Below are positions 7,996 through 17,466 of a DNA stretch of 64,000 bases, piece by piece. The first letter of the stretch is position 1. The number at the start of each line of letters is the position of its first letter. This stretch comes from Pseudidiomarina planktonica (GTDB lineage: Bacteria > Pseudomonadota > Gammaproteobacteria > Enterobacterales > Alteromonadaceae), in NCBI RefSeq assembly GCF_900177775.1, contig NZ_FXWH01000002.1, positions 246,175 through 310,174 of the forward strand, read 5' to 3'. A program made the position numbers and the translations under genes. The notes beneath the pieces were generated by a model, which saw nothing but the letters and a program-made list of their open reading frames with translations, searched no databases and was not told the origin of the DNA.

Positions 7996-10290
7996 TTAGT
8001 TCTGGTTTACCGGCAAATGTTCGTGCACAAAGTCGGTCATCATTTGGCGTAAGTGCACCGGCGTTCCCTCACCTTCAGAAATGCCATGAGTACGATTCGG
8101 ATAGGCAAAGAAATCAAACTGTTTACCATGCTTAATCAGTTCGTTCACCAGGCGCTCGGAGCCCTGAAAGTGAACGTTGTCATCGCCGGTACCATGCACC
8201 AGTAACAAGTCACCCTGTAGGTTTTCGGCATGCGTAATCGCCGAGGTTTCTTCGTAGCTGGCGGCTGCATCCGGCAACAAGCCCGAATAGCGTTCCTGAT
8301 AAATGGTGTCGTACAAGGTTAAATCCGGTACTGGTGCCAGCGCCATGCCCATGCTATATGCCTGCGGATAACGGAACATGGCATTCAGGGTTTGTGAACC
8401 ACCGCCGCTGTGTCCCCAAATACCAACCCGGTTTTCATCAATAAAGTCCCAACGATTGAGTATTTCCTGCAGCGCGTCGTATTGGTCGCGAACTGTGACT
8501 ACACCTAGCTGCTTATAAATAGAACGGCGCCACTCAAAGCCACGCGGTGTTTTAGTACCGCGGTTATCAATGGACGCCACTATATAGCCGCGTTGGGTCA
8601 ACATGGTGTGCCACAGGAACGGATTACCGCGCCAGGCATCGGCTACAGTTTGGCCCCAGGGCTCACCATATACATAAAACAGAATCGGGTAGCTCTTGTT
8701 CGGGTCAAAATCTACCGGCTTCATCAGCAAGCCATCTAATTTGAGGCCGTCGCGGGCTTCTACCTGAAAGAAACTGACTTCGCCGCGAGGCAGATCATCA
8801 AGAGCTTCCTGCTGCTTTTCGTGGGCCAGAATGGTGCGCACCGGATCATGATTTGGCAGCGTGATCATGGTTGTTACAGGCAAAGTTTCCAGAGCCGAGT
8901 AGGTATGCACTGCAAACTTGGCATCGGCCGACAGGCTGTAGCTATGTGTACCAGGTTGATCCGGTGTTAAGCGTTCAAGCTTGCCGCTACCGTCCAGGCT
9001 GGCACGGAATAAATAGCGTTGCAGCGGCGAATCTGGTGAGGCGATAAAATACACCCAGCCGCTGTCCTGATTAATATTCAGAACTTCAATCACGTCCCAG
9101 TTGCCGCGAGTGATGGCGCTCATGCGGCCACTATCGCGCTCAACCCGGTACAGGTGCCGCCAACCGCTGCGTTCACTCAGCCAAGTGAAGGACTTGCCGT
9201 GGTCCAAAAACTTCACGTCGTCTACGTATTCAGCCCAGGACTCGGTAGTTTCGCGCAGAATCTCACGCGCTTCACCGGAGTTTGTGTTGGCCAAAAACAC
9301 CCGGTTAATATGCTGGCGGCGGGTTAGTTGCTGAATTAACAATTGGTCGTTGTTACCAGCCCAATCCATGCGTACCAGATAATGCTGGCGCGCATCACCG
9401 GGAATGGTCATCCAGCGGGTGTTGCCACCTTGCGCTGAAATCACCCCAATCCGCATGCTGGCATTGGTTTCACCTACTTTCGGGTAGGGGAACTGCTTCA
9501 ACGTGGGGTACAGCTCGTCGGTGTTGTTAATCATGGTAAACAGCGGCGTGCCTTCGGTATCTAATTGCCAGTAGGCAATAGAGCGGCCATTCGGACTCCA
9601 ACGGAAACCATCACGCAACGAAAATTCTTCTTCGTTCACCCAGTCAAAAGTACCGTTCACTATGGTGTCGTTGCCGCTGCTGGTAAGCGCAGTAATGTTG
9701 CCTGAACTCAACTGTTCAACGTAAATATTGTTTTCGCGAACATAGGCCACGCGGTTGCCTTGTGGGTCGAACTTGGCAAATTGCAGCGTTGACGGAGTCG
9801 CGTTACCACCGAGTTGTTGCAGGCGCTTACTGGTTAAATCCAGTACCCAATAATCACCTAAGGTGTGGGTACGCCACGACCGTTTGGTGTTAGTGAATAT
9901 GAGTAACTTGCTGCCATCGGCAGACCATTCATAATCGGCAACCTTTAGCGGGGCACTAGCATTGGCCGGCGTTAACTCAGCAGCCGAAGCGACTACGGTA
10001 CGCTCTTGCGTTTGCGGATGGTATTTCACCAGGTTCTGACCACCACTGCTACTGTCTTCCAGAGTGGTATAGCCGCTGCCGTCCGCGAGCCATCGAGTAG
10101 GTGCAACACTCTCGGCCTGATAAGTTGAGCTATCATAAATGGCCTCAACAGTGAGCGCAGAAGTAATTGGTGCCGTATCAGTTGGTGTGCTTGGTTGTTT
10201 GTCGCTAATAGCCGAACAGCCGGATAAAAACAGGGTAACCGCAGCAACAGCGGTGATACGTGAAGTGTTTGATGTGAGCGTGAGGCGCAT
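7996..10290 (-). CDS. S9 family (dipeptidyl-peptidase IV-like) lipoprotein peptidase
   Basis: Serine peptidase of the prolyl oligopeptidase / DPP IV clan that trims short peptides, probably outside the cytoplasm. A lipobox (FLSGC, C25) ends the signal sequence, so it is likely a membrane-anchored lipoprotein. Residues of about 60-480 form the beta-propeller, with DWVNEEEF resembling the Glu motif that holds the substrate N-terminus in DPP IV. The C-terminal alpha/beta hydrolase has the nucleophile motif GHSGGG, an Asp in HGTGDDNVHF and a His in RTHGIS. The 764-residue length fits. It lies next to prlC, divergently. Substrate preference (X-Pro dipeptides) is inferred from the family. Confidence 0.88.
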   Translation of the reverse strand: MRLTLTSNTSRITAVAAVTLFLSGCSAISDKQPSTPTDTAPITSALTVEAIYDSSTYQAESVAPTRWLADGSGYTTLEDSSSGGQNLVKYHPQTQERTVVASAAELTPANASAPLKVADYEWSADGSKLLIFTNTKRSWRTHTLGDYWVLDLTSKRLQQLGGNATPSTLQFAKFDPQGNRVAYVRENNIYVEQLSSGNITALTSSGNDTIVNGTFDWVNEEEFSLRDGFRWSPNGRSIAYWQLDTEGTPLFTMINNTDELYPTLKQFPYPKVGETNASMRIGVISAQGGNTRWMTIPGDARQHYLVRMDWAGNNDQLLIQQLTRRQHINRVFLANTNSGEAREILRETTESWAEYVDDVKFLDHGKSFTWLSERSGWRHLYRVERDSGRMSAITRGNWDVIEVLNINQDSGWVYFIASPDSPLQRYLFRASLDGSGKLERLTPDQPGTHSYSLSADAKFAVHTYSALETLPVTTMITLPNHDPVRTILAHEKQQEALDDLPRGEVSFFQVEARDGLKLDGLLMKPVDFDPNKSYPILFYVYGEPWGQTVADAWRGNPFLWHTMLTQRGYIVASIDNRGTKTPRGFEWRRSIYKQLGVVTVRDQYDALQEILNRWDFIDENRVGIWGHSGGGSQTLNAMFRYPQAYSMGMALAPVPDLTLYDTIYQERYSGLLPDAAASYEETSAITHAENLQGDLLLVHGTGDDNVHFQGSERLVNELIKHGKQFDFFAYPNRTHGISEGEGTPVHLRQMMTDFVHEHLPVNQN

Positions 10291-10371
10291 TTTAATTCCT
10301 TACAGCGTCAATGAAAGTCGTTTCTATGTCAGCGATTCTAGCACGTTGATTGTTAAAGTAACCTTTGCCAC

Positions 10372-10398
10372 CTTGAATTTGCGGCATTTTTACCCCAT
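10372..10398 (+). promoter_or_regulatory. Sigma-32-type heat-shock promoter for prlC
   Basis: CTTGAAT (10372-10378), 14 bases, then CCCCATTC (from 10393). This matches the E. coli sigma-32 pattern CTTGAAA-N14-CCCCATNT at both elements with the preferred spacing, 33 bases before the prlC ATG. The prlC gene is reported as heat-inducible in E. coli. Confidence 0.75.
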
Positions 10399-10430
10399 TC
10401 ATAAGACATCACTAGCGAACGAGGTTTTTC

Positions 10431-12512
10431 ATGAGCAGTAACCCATTATTACAGCCACTTAACGGCGAAACGATAAATCCGCAACAGTTACCTACTTTCA
10501 GCGCGATTAAGCCGGAACATATTAAAGCTGCTATTGAGCAACGTATTGCCGACTGCAAAGCCACTTTTGAAAAAGCTGTGGCAACCGGTGAGCGCGATGG
10601 CTTTCGCTGGGACAACTTTGTGGCGCCCTTAGACGACGTCAGCGATTTACTGGATCGCAGCTGGTCGCCGGTATCGCACATGAACGCCGTAGTGAGTTCG
10701 CCAGAGCTGCGTGCGGCGCACGACGACTGCCTGCCGATGTTGGCTGAGTTTGGTACTTACGCCGGTCAGCACGAAGGGCTGTATAAAGGCTTTAAAGCGG
10801 TGAAAGAAAGCCCTGAGTTTGCGCAGTTAAGCGAAGCCCAGCAACGGGTTATTACGGACGCTTTACGTGATTTCGAATTGTCGGGTGTGGCCTTGCCGGA
10901 AGCCCAGAAAAAACGCTACGCAGAAATTCAGTCGCGGCTGGCTGAGCTTGGTTCAACCTTTAGTAATAACTTATTAGACGCCACCGATGCCTGGTCGTAC
11001 TTAGTGACCGATGAACAGCAGCTTAGTGGCTTGCCGGCCAGCGCTATTGAAGGAGCGGCGGAACTAGCCGCAGAGCACGACCAGCAGGGCTGGCGCTTTA
11101 CCCTGGATATTCCGAGTTATCTGCCGGTGATGACCTACGCCGACAACCGCGATTTGCGCCAGCAAATGTATCAGGCCTTTGTAACCCGGGCTTCCGACGT
11201 TGGCCCGCATGCCGGGCGTTTCGATAACTCTGAAATAATGCAGGAGACTTTAGCACTGCGTCATGAACTGGCTGAGTTACTTGGTTTTGCCAACTTTGCC
11301 GAGCTGTCGCTGGCTACCAAAATGGCGGAATCACCGCAGCAAGTTACTGACTTTTTGCAGGATTTGGCCGACAAGTCGTTACCGCAGGCGCGCGCCGATT
11401 ATCAGCAGGTGCTGGACTTTGCCCGGAGCGAGTTTGGTGTACACGAATTAGAAGCCTGGGATGTGGCTTACTACAGCGAGAAATTAAAACAGCAGCAGTA
11501 CGCGATTTCCGACGAAGAACTGCGCCCGTACTTTCCGGAACACAAAGTAGTTAGTGGTTTATTTGAAGTGGTGCAGCGGTTGTTTGGTATCAGCATAACC
11601 GAGCGTAAGGGTATTGATGTTTGGCACCCTCAAGCACGTTACTTCGAAATTCGTGATCAGCAGGATGAATTGCGCGCTGGGTTCTTTTTAGATTTGTATG
11701 CTCGTAGCGGTAAACGCGGTGGTGCCTGGATGGCCGAATGCGCGGTACGCCGGCGCTTAAGCGGAAATCAGGTGCAACTGCCGGTGGCCTACCTCACCTG
11801 TAATTTGAATAAGCCGGTTGGTGGTAAACCCGCACTATTTACCCACGATGAAGTGGTTACTTTATTCCATGAGTTTGGTCATGGACTGCACCACATGCTG
11901 ACGCAAATAGATGTGGCTGGTGTGTCAGGTATTAATGGTGTGGCCTGGGACGCGGTCGAGCTACCTAGCCAGTTTTTAGAGAATTGGTGCTGGGAGCCGG
12001 AAGCGCTGGCCATTATTAGTGGCCATTACGAAAGTGGCGAACCCTTGCCGCAGGATCTGCTGGACAAAATGCTGGCGGCGCGTAACTTCCAGTCAGCCAT
12101 GCACATGGTACGTCAGCTGGAGTTCAGCTTATTTGATATGCGTATTCATGCGGAGTTTGATGCCACTAAAGGCGATCAAATTGCGGCTATTTTGCAGCAG
12201 GTGCGCGAGCAGGTTGCAGTGCGCATGCCACCTGAGTACAACCGCTTCCCGCAAAGCTTTGGGCATATTTTTGCCGGTGGTTATGCCGCGGGTTATTACA
12301 GTTACAAGTGGGCCGAAGTGCTATCGGCAGACGCCTTTTCGAAATTCGAGGAAGAAGGTATTTTCAATACCGCCACGGGTACGGCATTTTTGCAGGCTAT
12401 ATTGGAGCGTGGTGGTAGTCGCGATGCGATGGAGTTATTCCGGGAGTTTCGTGGTCGTGAACCCCAGGCGGATGCTTTGCTACGTCACTCGGGTATAGGA
12501 ACAGCCGCTTAA
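10431..12512 (+). CDS. prlC: Oligopeptidase A
   Basis: Cytoplasmic M3 family zinc metallopeptidase that degrades oligopeptides, including cleaved signal peptides and products of ATP-dependent proteases. The HEFGH zinc motif sits at residues 480-484 in LFHEFGHGLHHML, with the downstream Glu ligand region LPSQFLENW. The 693-residue length matches the family (E. coli about 680). ATG at 10431 follows GAGG. A sigma-32-type promoter sits upstream. The gene is convergent with the small DUF2970 gene, two bases separating the stops. Confidence 0.95.
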   Translation: MSSNPLLQPLNGETINPQQLPTFSAIKPEHIKAAIEQRIADCKATFEKAVATGERDGFRWDNFVAPLDDVSDLLDRSWSPVSHMNAVVSSPELRAAHDDCLPMLAEFGTYAGQHEGLYKGFKAVKESPEFAQLSEAQQRVITDALRDFELSGVALPEAQKKRYAEIQSRLAELGSTFSNNLLDATDAWSYLVTDEQQLSGLPASAIEGAAELAAEHDQQGWRFTLDIPSYLPVMTYADNRDLRQQMYQAFVTRASDVGPHAGRFDNSEIMQETLALRHELAELLGFANFAELSLATKMAESPQQVTDFLQDLADKSLPQARADYQQVLDFARSEFGVHELEAWDVAYYSEKLKQQQYAISDEELRPYFPEHKVVSGLFEVVQRLFGISITERKGIDVWHPQARYFEIRDQQDELRAGFFLDLYARSGKRGGAWMAECAVRRRLSGNQVQLPVAYLTCNLNKPVGGKPALFTHDEVVTLFHEFGHGLHHMLTQIDVAGVSGINGVAWDAVELPSQFLENWCWEPEALAIISGHYESGEPLPQDLLDKMLAARNFQSAMHMVRQLEFSLFDMRIHAEFDATKGDQIAAILQQVREQVAVRMPPEYNRFPQSFGHIFAGGYAAGYYSYKWAEVLSADAFSKFEEEGIFNTATGTAFLQAILERGGSRDAMELFREFRGREPQADALLRHSGIGTAA

Positions 12513-12549
12513 GTTTAGGGTGAGTCTGGTAACACCAGGCTCACCAAAC
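12513..12549. terminator. Long hairpin at the prlC / DUF2970 convergent junction
   Basis: Nested arms GTTT/AAAC, GGTGAG/CTCACC and CTGGT/ACCAG enclose the loop AAC and start directly after the prlC stop. The structure lies inside the last codons of the opposite gene. There is no T-run, so termination is an inference; it could also be a 3'-end stabiliser for either message. Confidence 0.5.
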
Positions 12550-12727
12550 CCATGAGTCCGACTACAAAAATAATCGCTAGTACAATACCAATCAGAATGT
12601 AGTGGATAGGTTTGCCGGCGGAAAAATCACGCTGCCGGTTACGTTCGGTTTGAACCCCAAAAAATGCTGCAATAACACTCAGAACAACGGCCATAAAGCT
12701 CGGCTTTTCGTGCTTATCGGAACTCAT
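12515..12727 (-). CDS. DUF2970 small membrane protein
   Basis: 70-residue protein of the DUF2970 family. It shows the family pattern of a short polar N-terminus, PSFMAVVLSVIAAFFGVQ, a basic RNRQRDF segment and a C-terminal hydrophobic helix (about 43-66) that should span the inner membrane. Function is unknown. It lies 10 bases downstream of the hypothetical gene at 12738-13055 and is probably cotranscribed with it. Its 3' end is built into the hairpin shared with prlC. Confidence 0.8.
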   Translation of the reverse strand: MSSDKHEKPSFMAVVLSVIAAFFGVQTERNRQRDFSAGKPIHYILIGIVLAIIFVVGLMGLVSLVLPDSP

Positions 12728-12737
12728 CGACGCTCAC

Positions 12738-13055
12738 TTATAACGTGGTTTTAAAATTGCTGTCGGTTTTTTCGGCTTGATTGTTCTGCTTAAGGTTATC
12801 GCTGAACAATAGCTCGAACAAATCCATAAAGTGGAATTGAGTTGAGCGACTTTGACCAGTTAACCAGCTGTGCCAGGTGATGTGGTCTGTTGGGGCTTCG
12901 CACAACGGAGGTGCGTTTTGGGTTTCGGCATGTTGAACCACAGGATTACACTGCTGCGTATCGTTTGCAGCTTGTGTTTGCCAGCCAGGGGACAGCATAA
13001 ATGTCAGCAGGGCGCTGGCAGTTATAACTATTATGAGTGACATGCGAATGGTCAA
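12738..13055 (-). CDS. Hypothetical small exported protein
   Basis: 105 residues, not recognised. A hydrophobic N-terminal segment (about 4-23) looks like a signal peptide or anchor and is followed by a polar region with two cysteines (C36 and C52) that could form a disulfide. The more ordered segment around WHSWLTGQSRSTQFHF and MDLFELLF is amphipathic and aromatic. The C-terminus is polar and probably disordered. It shares a likely operon with the DUF2970 gene and is divergent from rpe. An exported location is inferred. Confidence 0.6.
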   Translation of the reverse strand: MTIRMSLIIVITASALLTFMLSPGWQTQAANDTQQCNPVVQHAETQNAPPLCEAPTDHITWHSWLTGQSRSTQFHFMDLFELLFSDNLKQNNQAEKTDSNFKTTL

Positions 13056-13094
13056 ATTAGCCTCACGAACGTAGAAAACGTCTTTTCTTGTGCG

Positions 13095-13108
13095 TTGTAA
13101 GCGTACAA
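13095..13108. promoter_or_regulatory. Perfect palindrome in the rpe-divergent region
   Basis: TTGTA-AGCG-TACAA lies 40 bases upstream of the minus-strand hypothetical gene and 180 bases upstream of rpe. It is a possible operator; no regulator can be named. Confidence 0.25.
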
Positions 13109-13287
13109 TTTATCAACAATGAAAGGTTTTCGCCAGTAAAACAAACATTTTTCCTTACTCTTGGCGCATTCGTTGGGCAGTAGTGCCGTCACTCTGGCTT
13201 GTCAGGCTTTGTTGCTGCTAAACTAACGCCTTAATTTTAATCGGAACTTAGGTTGCGATGGCGCAACTATAAAAGGTACTTACCCAC

Positions 13288-13971
13288 ATGGCTGACTATT
13301 TGATTGCTCCTTCAATTTTATCAGCGGACTTTGCTTGTTTAGGGCAGGAAGTTGATTCGGTACTCTCTGCAGGTGCAGATGTGGTGCACTTTGATGTAAT
13401 GGATAATCACTATGTACCTAACCTGACGATTGGTCCTATGGTGTGTAAGGCGCTGCGTAACCACGGTGTTACCGCGCCAATTGATGTGCATCTGATGGTA
13501 CAGCCAGTGGACCGGATGATTGAAGACTTTGCGGCCGCCGGCGCTTCTATTATTACCTTTCATCCTGAGGCATCTGCACACATTGATCGCTCGCTGCAGT
13601 TGATTAAAGCCGCCGGTTGCAAGGCAGGTTTAGTATTTAATCCAAGTACGCCACTACACTATCTGGACTATGTGCTGGATAAAATTGACGTAGTGCTGTT
13701 GATGTCGGTAAATCCTGGTTTTGGTGGTCAGTCGTTTCTACCTTCCACTCTAGCCAAGCTACAACAAGCGCGGAAAATCATTGATAACAGTGGTTACGAT
13801 ATACGGCTGGAAGTTGACGGCGGCATAAAAGTGGATAATATCGCCGAGGTTGCCCGCGCGGGCGCCGACATGTTTGTTGCCGGTTCAGCTATTTTTAACC
13901 AGCCTGATTACGCCGAAGTAATTGCGGCAATGCGAAGCGAGCTGGCTACCGTCAGCACAGCAAAGAATTAA
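13288..13971 (+). CDS. rpe: Ribulose-phosphate 3-epimerase
   Basis: Interconverts ribulose 5-phosphate and xylulose 5-phosphate in the pentose phosphate pathway. It is a TIM barrel of 227 residues, typical for the family. Diagnostic segments are [22 protein letters not shown] (metal-binding His and Asp), [21 protein letters not shown] (catalytic Asp) and the phosphate-binding AGSAIF. trpS follows after 27 bases. In E. coli gph lies between rpe and trpS; it is missing from this cluster. Confidence 0.96.
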   Translation: MADYLIAPSILSADFACLGQEVDSVLSAGADVVHFDVMDNHYVPNLTIGPMVCKALRNHGVTAPIDVHLMVQPVDRMIEDFAAAGASIITFHPEASAHIDRSLQLIKAAGCKAGLVFNPSTPLHYLDYVLDKIDVVLLMSVNPGFGGQSFLPSTLAKLQQARKIIDNSGYDIRLEVDGGIKVDNIAEVARAGADMFVAGSAIFNQPDYAEVIAAMRSELATVSTAKN

Positions 13972-13998
13972 CTTTGATTTTAACAACGGATCTGAATC

Positions 13999-15003
13999 AT
14001 GACTAAACCCATTGTATTAAGTGGTTGCCAGCCGTCTGGCCAGCTGTCTATTGGCAATTATATTGGCGCACTACGGCAGTGGGTTTCAATGCAGGATAGC
14101 CACGATTGTCGCTTTATGCTGGTAGACCTGCACGCGATTACTGTACGTCAGGACCCACAAGAGCTGCGTACTGCCACCCTGGACGGGCTGGCGTTGTATC
14201 TGGCTTGTGGCTTAGACCCCAAGCGTAGCGTGGTGTTTGTGCAGTCACATGTGCCGGAACATGCCCAGCTAGCCTGGGTACTCAATTGCTACACCCAAAT
14301 GGGTGAATTGAACCGCATGACCCAGTTTAAAGATAAGTCTGAGCGCCACGCCAGCAACATTAACGCGGGCCTATTCAGTTATCCTGCCTTAATGGCGGCC
14401 GATATTCTGTTGTATCAGGCAAATCAAGTGCCGGTAGGCAACGATCAGAAGCAGCATCTTGAGTTATCACGCGACATCGCAACTCGCTTTAATAATTTAT
14501 ATGGCGATGTGTTTCAGGTGCCTGACCCGTTCATACCGGAAGTTGGCGCGCGGGTGATGAGCCTGCAGGAACCGACTAAGAAAATGTCTAAATCGGATGA
14601 AAACCCGAATAACTTCATTGGTTTGTTAGAAGATCCGAAGAAAATAACTAAGAAGATAAAACGTGCCGTAACTGATTCCGATGAACAGGCACGCATTTAT
14701 TTTGATCCTGAAGAAAAAGCCGGGGTTTCTAACTTATTGTCTATTTTGTCCTGTGCTACCGGTCGTCCGATTGCGGATTTGGTACCAGAGTATGAAGGCA
14801 AAATGTATGGTCATCTGAAGGGCGATGTTGCTGAAGCCGTAGTTACAATGCTTGAACCTATTCAACGCGACTATCAGGAATTACGTAACGACCGTGATTT
14901 GCTGAACGGCATTATGAAGCAAGGCGCCGAACAGGCCAGCGCGCTAGCAGCTAAAACGCTGGCTCGTGTATACGACGTTATTGGTCTGGTACCGCGCCCT
15001 TAA
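13999..15003 (+). CDS. trpS: Tryptophanyl-tRNA synthetase
   Basis: Class I aminoacyl-tRNA synthetase that charges tRNA-Trp. The HIGH-type motif appears as SGQLSIGNY near residue 14, and KMSKS is at 195-199. Other family segments are [15 protein letters not shown] and [13 protein letters not shown]. The 334-residue length matches bacterial TrpS. It forms an operon with rpe. Its TAA stop overlaps the TAA of the convergent chemoreceptor gene: the bases TTAA at 15000-15003 serve both strands. No attenuator or T-box is visible. Confidence 0.96.
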   Translation: MTKPIVLSGCQPSGQLSIGNYIGALRQWVSMQDSHDCRFMLVDLHAITVRQDPQELRTATLDGLALYLACGLDPKRSVVFVQSHVPEHAQLAWVLNCYTQMGELNRMTQFKDKSERHASNINAGLFSYPALMAADILLYQANQVPVGNDQKQHLELSRDIATRFNNLYGDVFQVPDPFIPEVGARVMSLQEPTKKMSKSDENPNNFIGLLEDPKKITKKIKRAVTDSDEQARIYFDPEEKAGVSNLLSILSCATGRPIADLVPEYEGKMYGHLKGDVAEAVVTMLEPIQRDYQELRNDRDLLNGIMKQGAEQASALAAKTLARVYDVIGLVPRP

Positions 15004-16649
15004 GAAACTTTGAACTGGCCAACTTCTCGTTGCAAATCAGCAGCGAGTTTGGCCAGGCTGTCACTGGCATCTTTTACTTGCAGTGAGCTTTCAGCGGATT
15101 GATCCGAAATACTGCTAATGGTTGAGATGTTTTTATTTATCTCTTCAGTAACTGTGCTTTGCTCTTCTGCAGCACTAGCAATGTGGGCGTTCATATCATT
15201 AATTTCAGCAACTGCGCTGGTAATTGATTGCAGCGACGCGCCTGCTTTTTGGGCTTGTTCTACGCTGTTACTGGCATCACGCTGGCCTACTTCCATCGCT
15301 TTTACCGCATTTTGTGTCGCCACCTGTAAGCGTTCAATCATGTCCTGAATTTCTGCCGTCGACTTCTGTGTGCGGCTCGCCAGTGTGCGAACTTCGTCAG
15401 CCACGACCGAGAAACCGCGCCCTTGTTCGCCAGCCCGCGCGGCTTCAATAGCTGCGTTTAACGCCAGCAGATTGGTTTGCTCAGCAATACCCCGAATTAC
15501 GTCCAGTACAGTACCAATATTATTGCTGTCGTCGGCCACTGTAGAAATGGTAGCGGCAGAGCGATTCACTTGTTCGGCAAGCTCCTGAATGGCGGCTATA
15601 GTGGCTTGCACTACTTGCTGCCCTTCATTGGCATGGCGGTCGGCACCTTTGGCTGAATTGGCAGCATCGCTGGCGCTTTTTGATATTTCGTCAACCGTGG
15701 TCGACATTTCATGAATAGCGGTGGCTACCTGATCGACTGAATGGTGCTGCTCGCGCACGCTGGCGTTCGATTGTTCAGCGATGGCTGATAGTTGTTCCGA
15801 CGCAGTCGCAATTTGCGCGGTCATATCGGCAACTTGGCTAATAATTCGCTGCAACTTCGCGACAAAAGCATTGAATGCATCAGCAACCAGTCCGAGTTCG
15901 TCTTTGCGGTTTAAAATCACTCGTTCGGTTAAGTCGCCTTCACCTTTGGACATATCATCCAGGCGCTGCAGCAACAGTGCCAGCGGCTGAGTAATGAGGC
16001 GTGGAAAGAATAAAGCCAATAACGTACAAATAATCAAACCAACTACCAGCGCGCTTACTTGCATACTAGTGCTGGTAATAATGATGTTGTCGATCAGTTC
16101 GGTTTGTTGGAACGCGGCTTCCTCTTCACGTTGCTCAAGCAAATCAAGAATATTACGCATGCGGTCAAAAACTTCCCGGCTTTCGCCCAGGCTCAGTTCA
16201 ACCGCAAGTTGTTTGGAGTCGGGGTCACCAAGATCGTGTAATTCAATAACTTGCTGCGAAGTTTTCACCCAGGCCGCATATTGGGCTCGGTAATCAGCAA
16301 CCATGGTGCGGCTTTGTGAGTCTGTGGTAAGGGCCAGGAATTTGCCGACGCGCTCATCAGCTTGCTGAATGTTTTCTTGATAAACACCAACCAGACGCCG
16401 AGCTTCAGCGGAACCCGCCGCCGTTGATAACAGACTGCGCTCGGCCACTTGCGCTTGATGTAAATCACGGTCGGCCTGTAGTAAAAAGTTCAAGCCGGGT
16501 AAGTGTTCATTGGCAATACTGTCGACATTCCCTGCAACGTTCTTGAAGTTATAAGCGCCAATCCCTGCGATGCCTACTAAAACCAGTGCCAACAGTACTA
16601 TTGGCAAAAGTAGTTTATTGCGGAATTTTAAGTTGTTGAACCAATTCAT
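15000..16649 (-). CDS. Methyl-accepting chemotaxis protein
   Basis: Transmembrane chemoreceptor. It has an N-terminal membrane helix (about 12-35), a periplasmic helical ligand-binding domain of the four-helix-bundle type (about 40-180), a second membrane helix (about 190-212), a HAMP linker and a long cytoplasmic signalling coiled coil. The hairpin tip for CheA/CheW contact, [20 protein letters not shown], is intact. No C-terminal pentapeptide for CheR docking is present. ATG at 16649 is preferred because CCGGAG lies 7 bases upstream; the frame is open to 16679. Ligand unknown. No other chemotaxis gene is in the window. Confidence 0.92.
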   Translation of the reverse strand: MNWFNNLKFRNKLLLPIVLLALVLVGIAGIGAYNFKNVAGNVDSIANEHLPGLNFLLQADRDLHQAQVAERSLLSTAAGSAEARRLVGVYQENIQQADERVGKFLALTTDSQSRTMVADYRAQYAAWVKTSQQVIELHDLGDPDSKQLAVELSLGESREVFDRMRNILDLLEQREEEAAFQQTELIDNIIITSTSMQVSALVVGLIICTLLALFFPRLITQPLALLLQRLDDMSKGEGDLTERVILNRKDELGLVADAFNAFVAKLQRIISQVADMTAQIATASEQLSAIAEQSNASVREQHHSVDQVATAIHEMSTTVDEISKSASDAANSAKGADRHANEGQQVVQATIAAIQELAEQVNRSAATISTVADDSNNIGTVLDVIRGIAEQTNLLALNAAIEAARAGEQGRGFSVVADEVRTLASRTQKSTAEIQDMIERLQVATQNAVKAMEVGQRDASNSVEQAQKAGASLQSITSAVAEINDMNAHIASAAEEQSTVTEEINKNISTISSISDQSAESSLQVKDASDSLAKLAADLQREVGQFKVS

Positions 16650-16843
16650 AACGAAACTCCGGAAGCGGTGCAAATGCATGCTGTTTTAACTGACTATAGG
16701 CAAATATCGCCAATTTGTGAGGTTAACTCGGTTATTTTCTGTGCTGCAGGAATTATTCTATATGTTAAACTTGCCATCCGAATTTAGTGGGTTTACTTGG
16801 TTATCTGTCCACAACGAGATTTACTTGAGGAAATACCGCAATC

Positions 16844-17449
16844 ATGTTGGTGATGATCGACAATTATGATTCGTTTACCTTTAACGTGGTGCGCTATTTC
16901 CGTGAGCTGGGCGCGCAATTAAAGGTCATCCGCAACGATGCTATCAGCATAGCTGCGCTGGCTGACTTGCAGCCGTCGGGAATTATTATTTCACCCGGGC
17001 CCGGTACACCTGACAATAGTGGTATTTCGTTGGGTGTTATTGAACGCTATGCTGGCATAGTACCCATACTTGGTGTGTGTTTGGGGCATCAGGCTATTGG
17101 CCAGGTATTTGGTGCCGAGGTAAAGCCTGCAAAGCAGGTCATGCATGGCAAAACATCCCTGTTGAATCATAGTAATCAAGGGTTGTTCGCGGGTTTGCCA
17201 ACATCCTTTGCCGTGGCCAGATACCATTCGCTGTTGTTAACCGCAGCGACAATACCCGCTGAATTTAGTGTAGATGCCTGGGTGAACCAGTCAGATACCA
17301 ACACAGACAAAGAAGTAATGGCAATACGGCACCAAACAATGCCGCTTTGGGGAGTTCAGTTTCATCCGGAAGCGATTTTGACTGAGTATGGGCACGATGT
17401 ATTGGCGCGTTTTATGCAAGAGGCAAACGCCTGGCAGCGCAAGCAGTAG
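16844..17449 (+). CDS. pabA: Aminodeoxychorismate / anthranilate synthase glutaminase subunit
   Basis: Class I glutamine amidotransferase that supplies ammonia to PabB (folate) and possibly TrpE (tryptophan). The catalytic triad is visible: C79 in GVCLGHQ, H174 and E176 in FHPEAIL. The N-terminal IDNYDSFTFN and PGPGTP segments are typical. The 201-residue length fits. No synthase subunit or trp gene is nearby; location close to argD recalls the E. coli pabA-argD neighbourhood. It may serve both pathways. The HDOD gene starts 17 bases downstream and is probably cotranscribed. Confidence 0.9.
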   Translation: MLVMIDNYDSFTFNVVRYFRELGAQLKVIRNDAISIAALADLQPSGIIISPGPGTPDNSGISLGVIERYAGIVPILGVCLGHQAIGQVFGAEVKPAKQVMHGKTSLLNHSNQGLFAGLPTSFAVARYHSLLLTAATIPAEFSVDAWVNQSDTNTDKEVMAIRHQTMPLWGVQFHPEAILTEYGHDVLARFMQEANAWQRKQ

Positions 17450-17466
17450 GATTAAATAGAGGTTTC

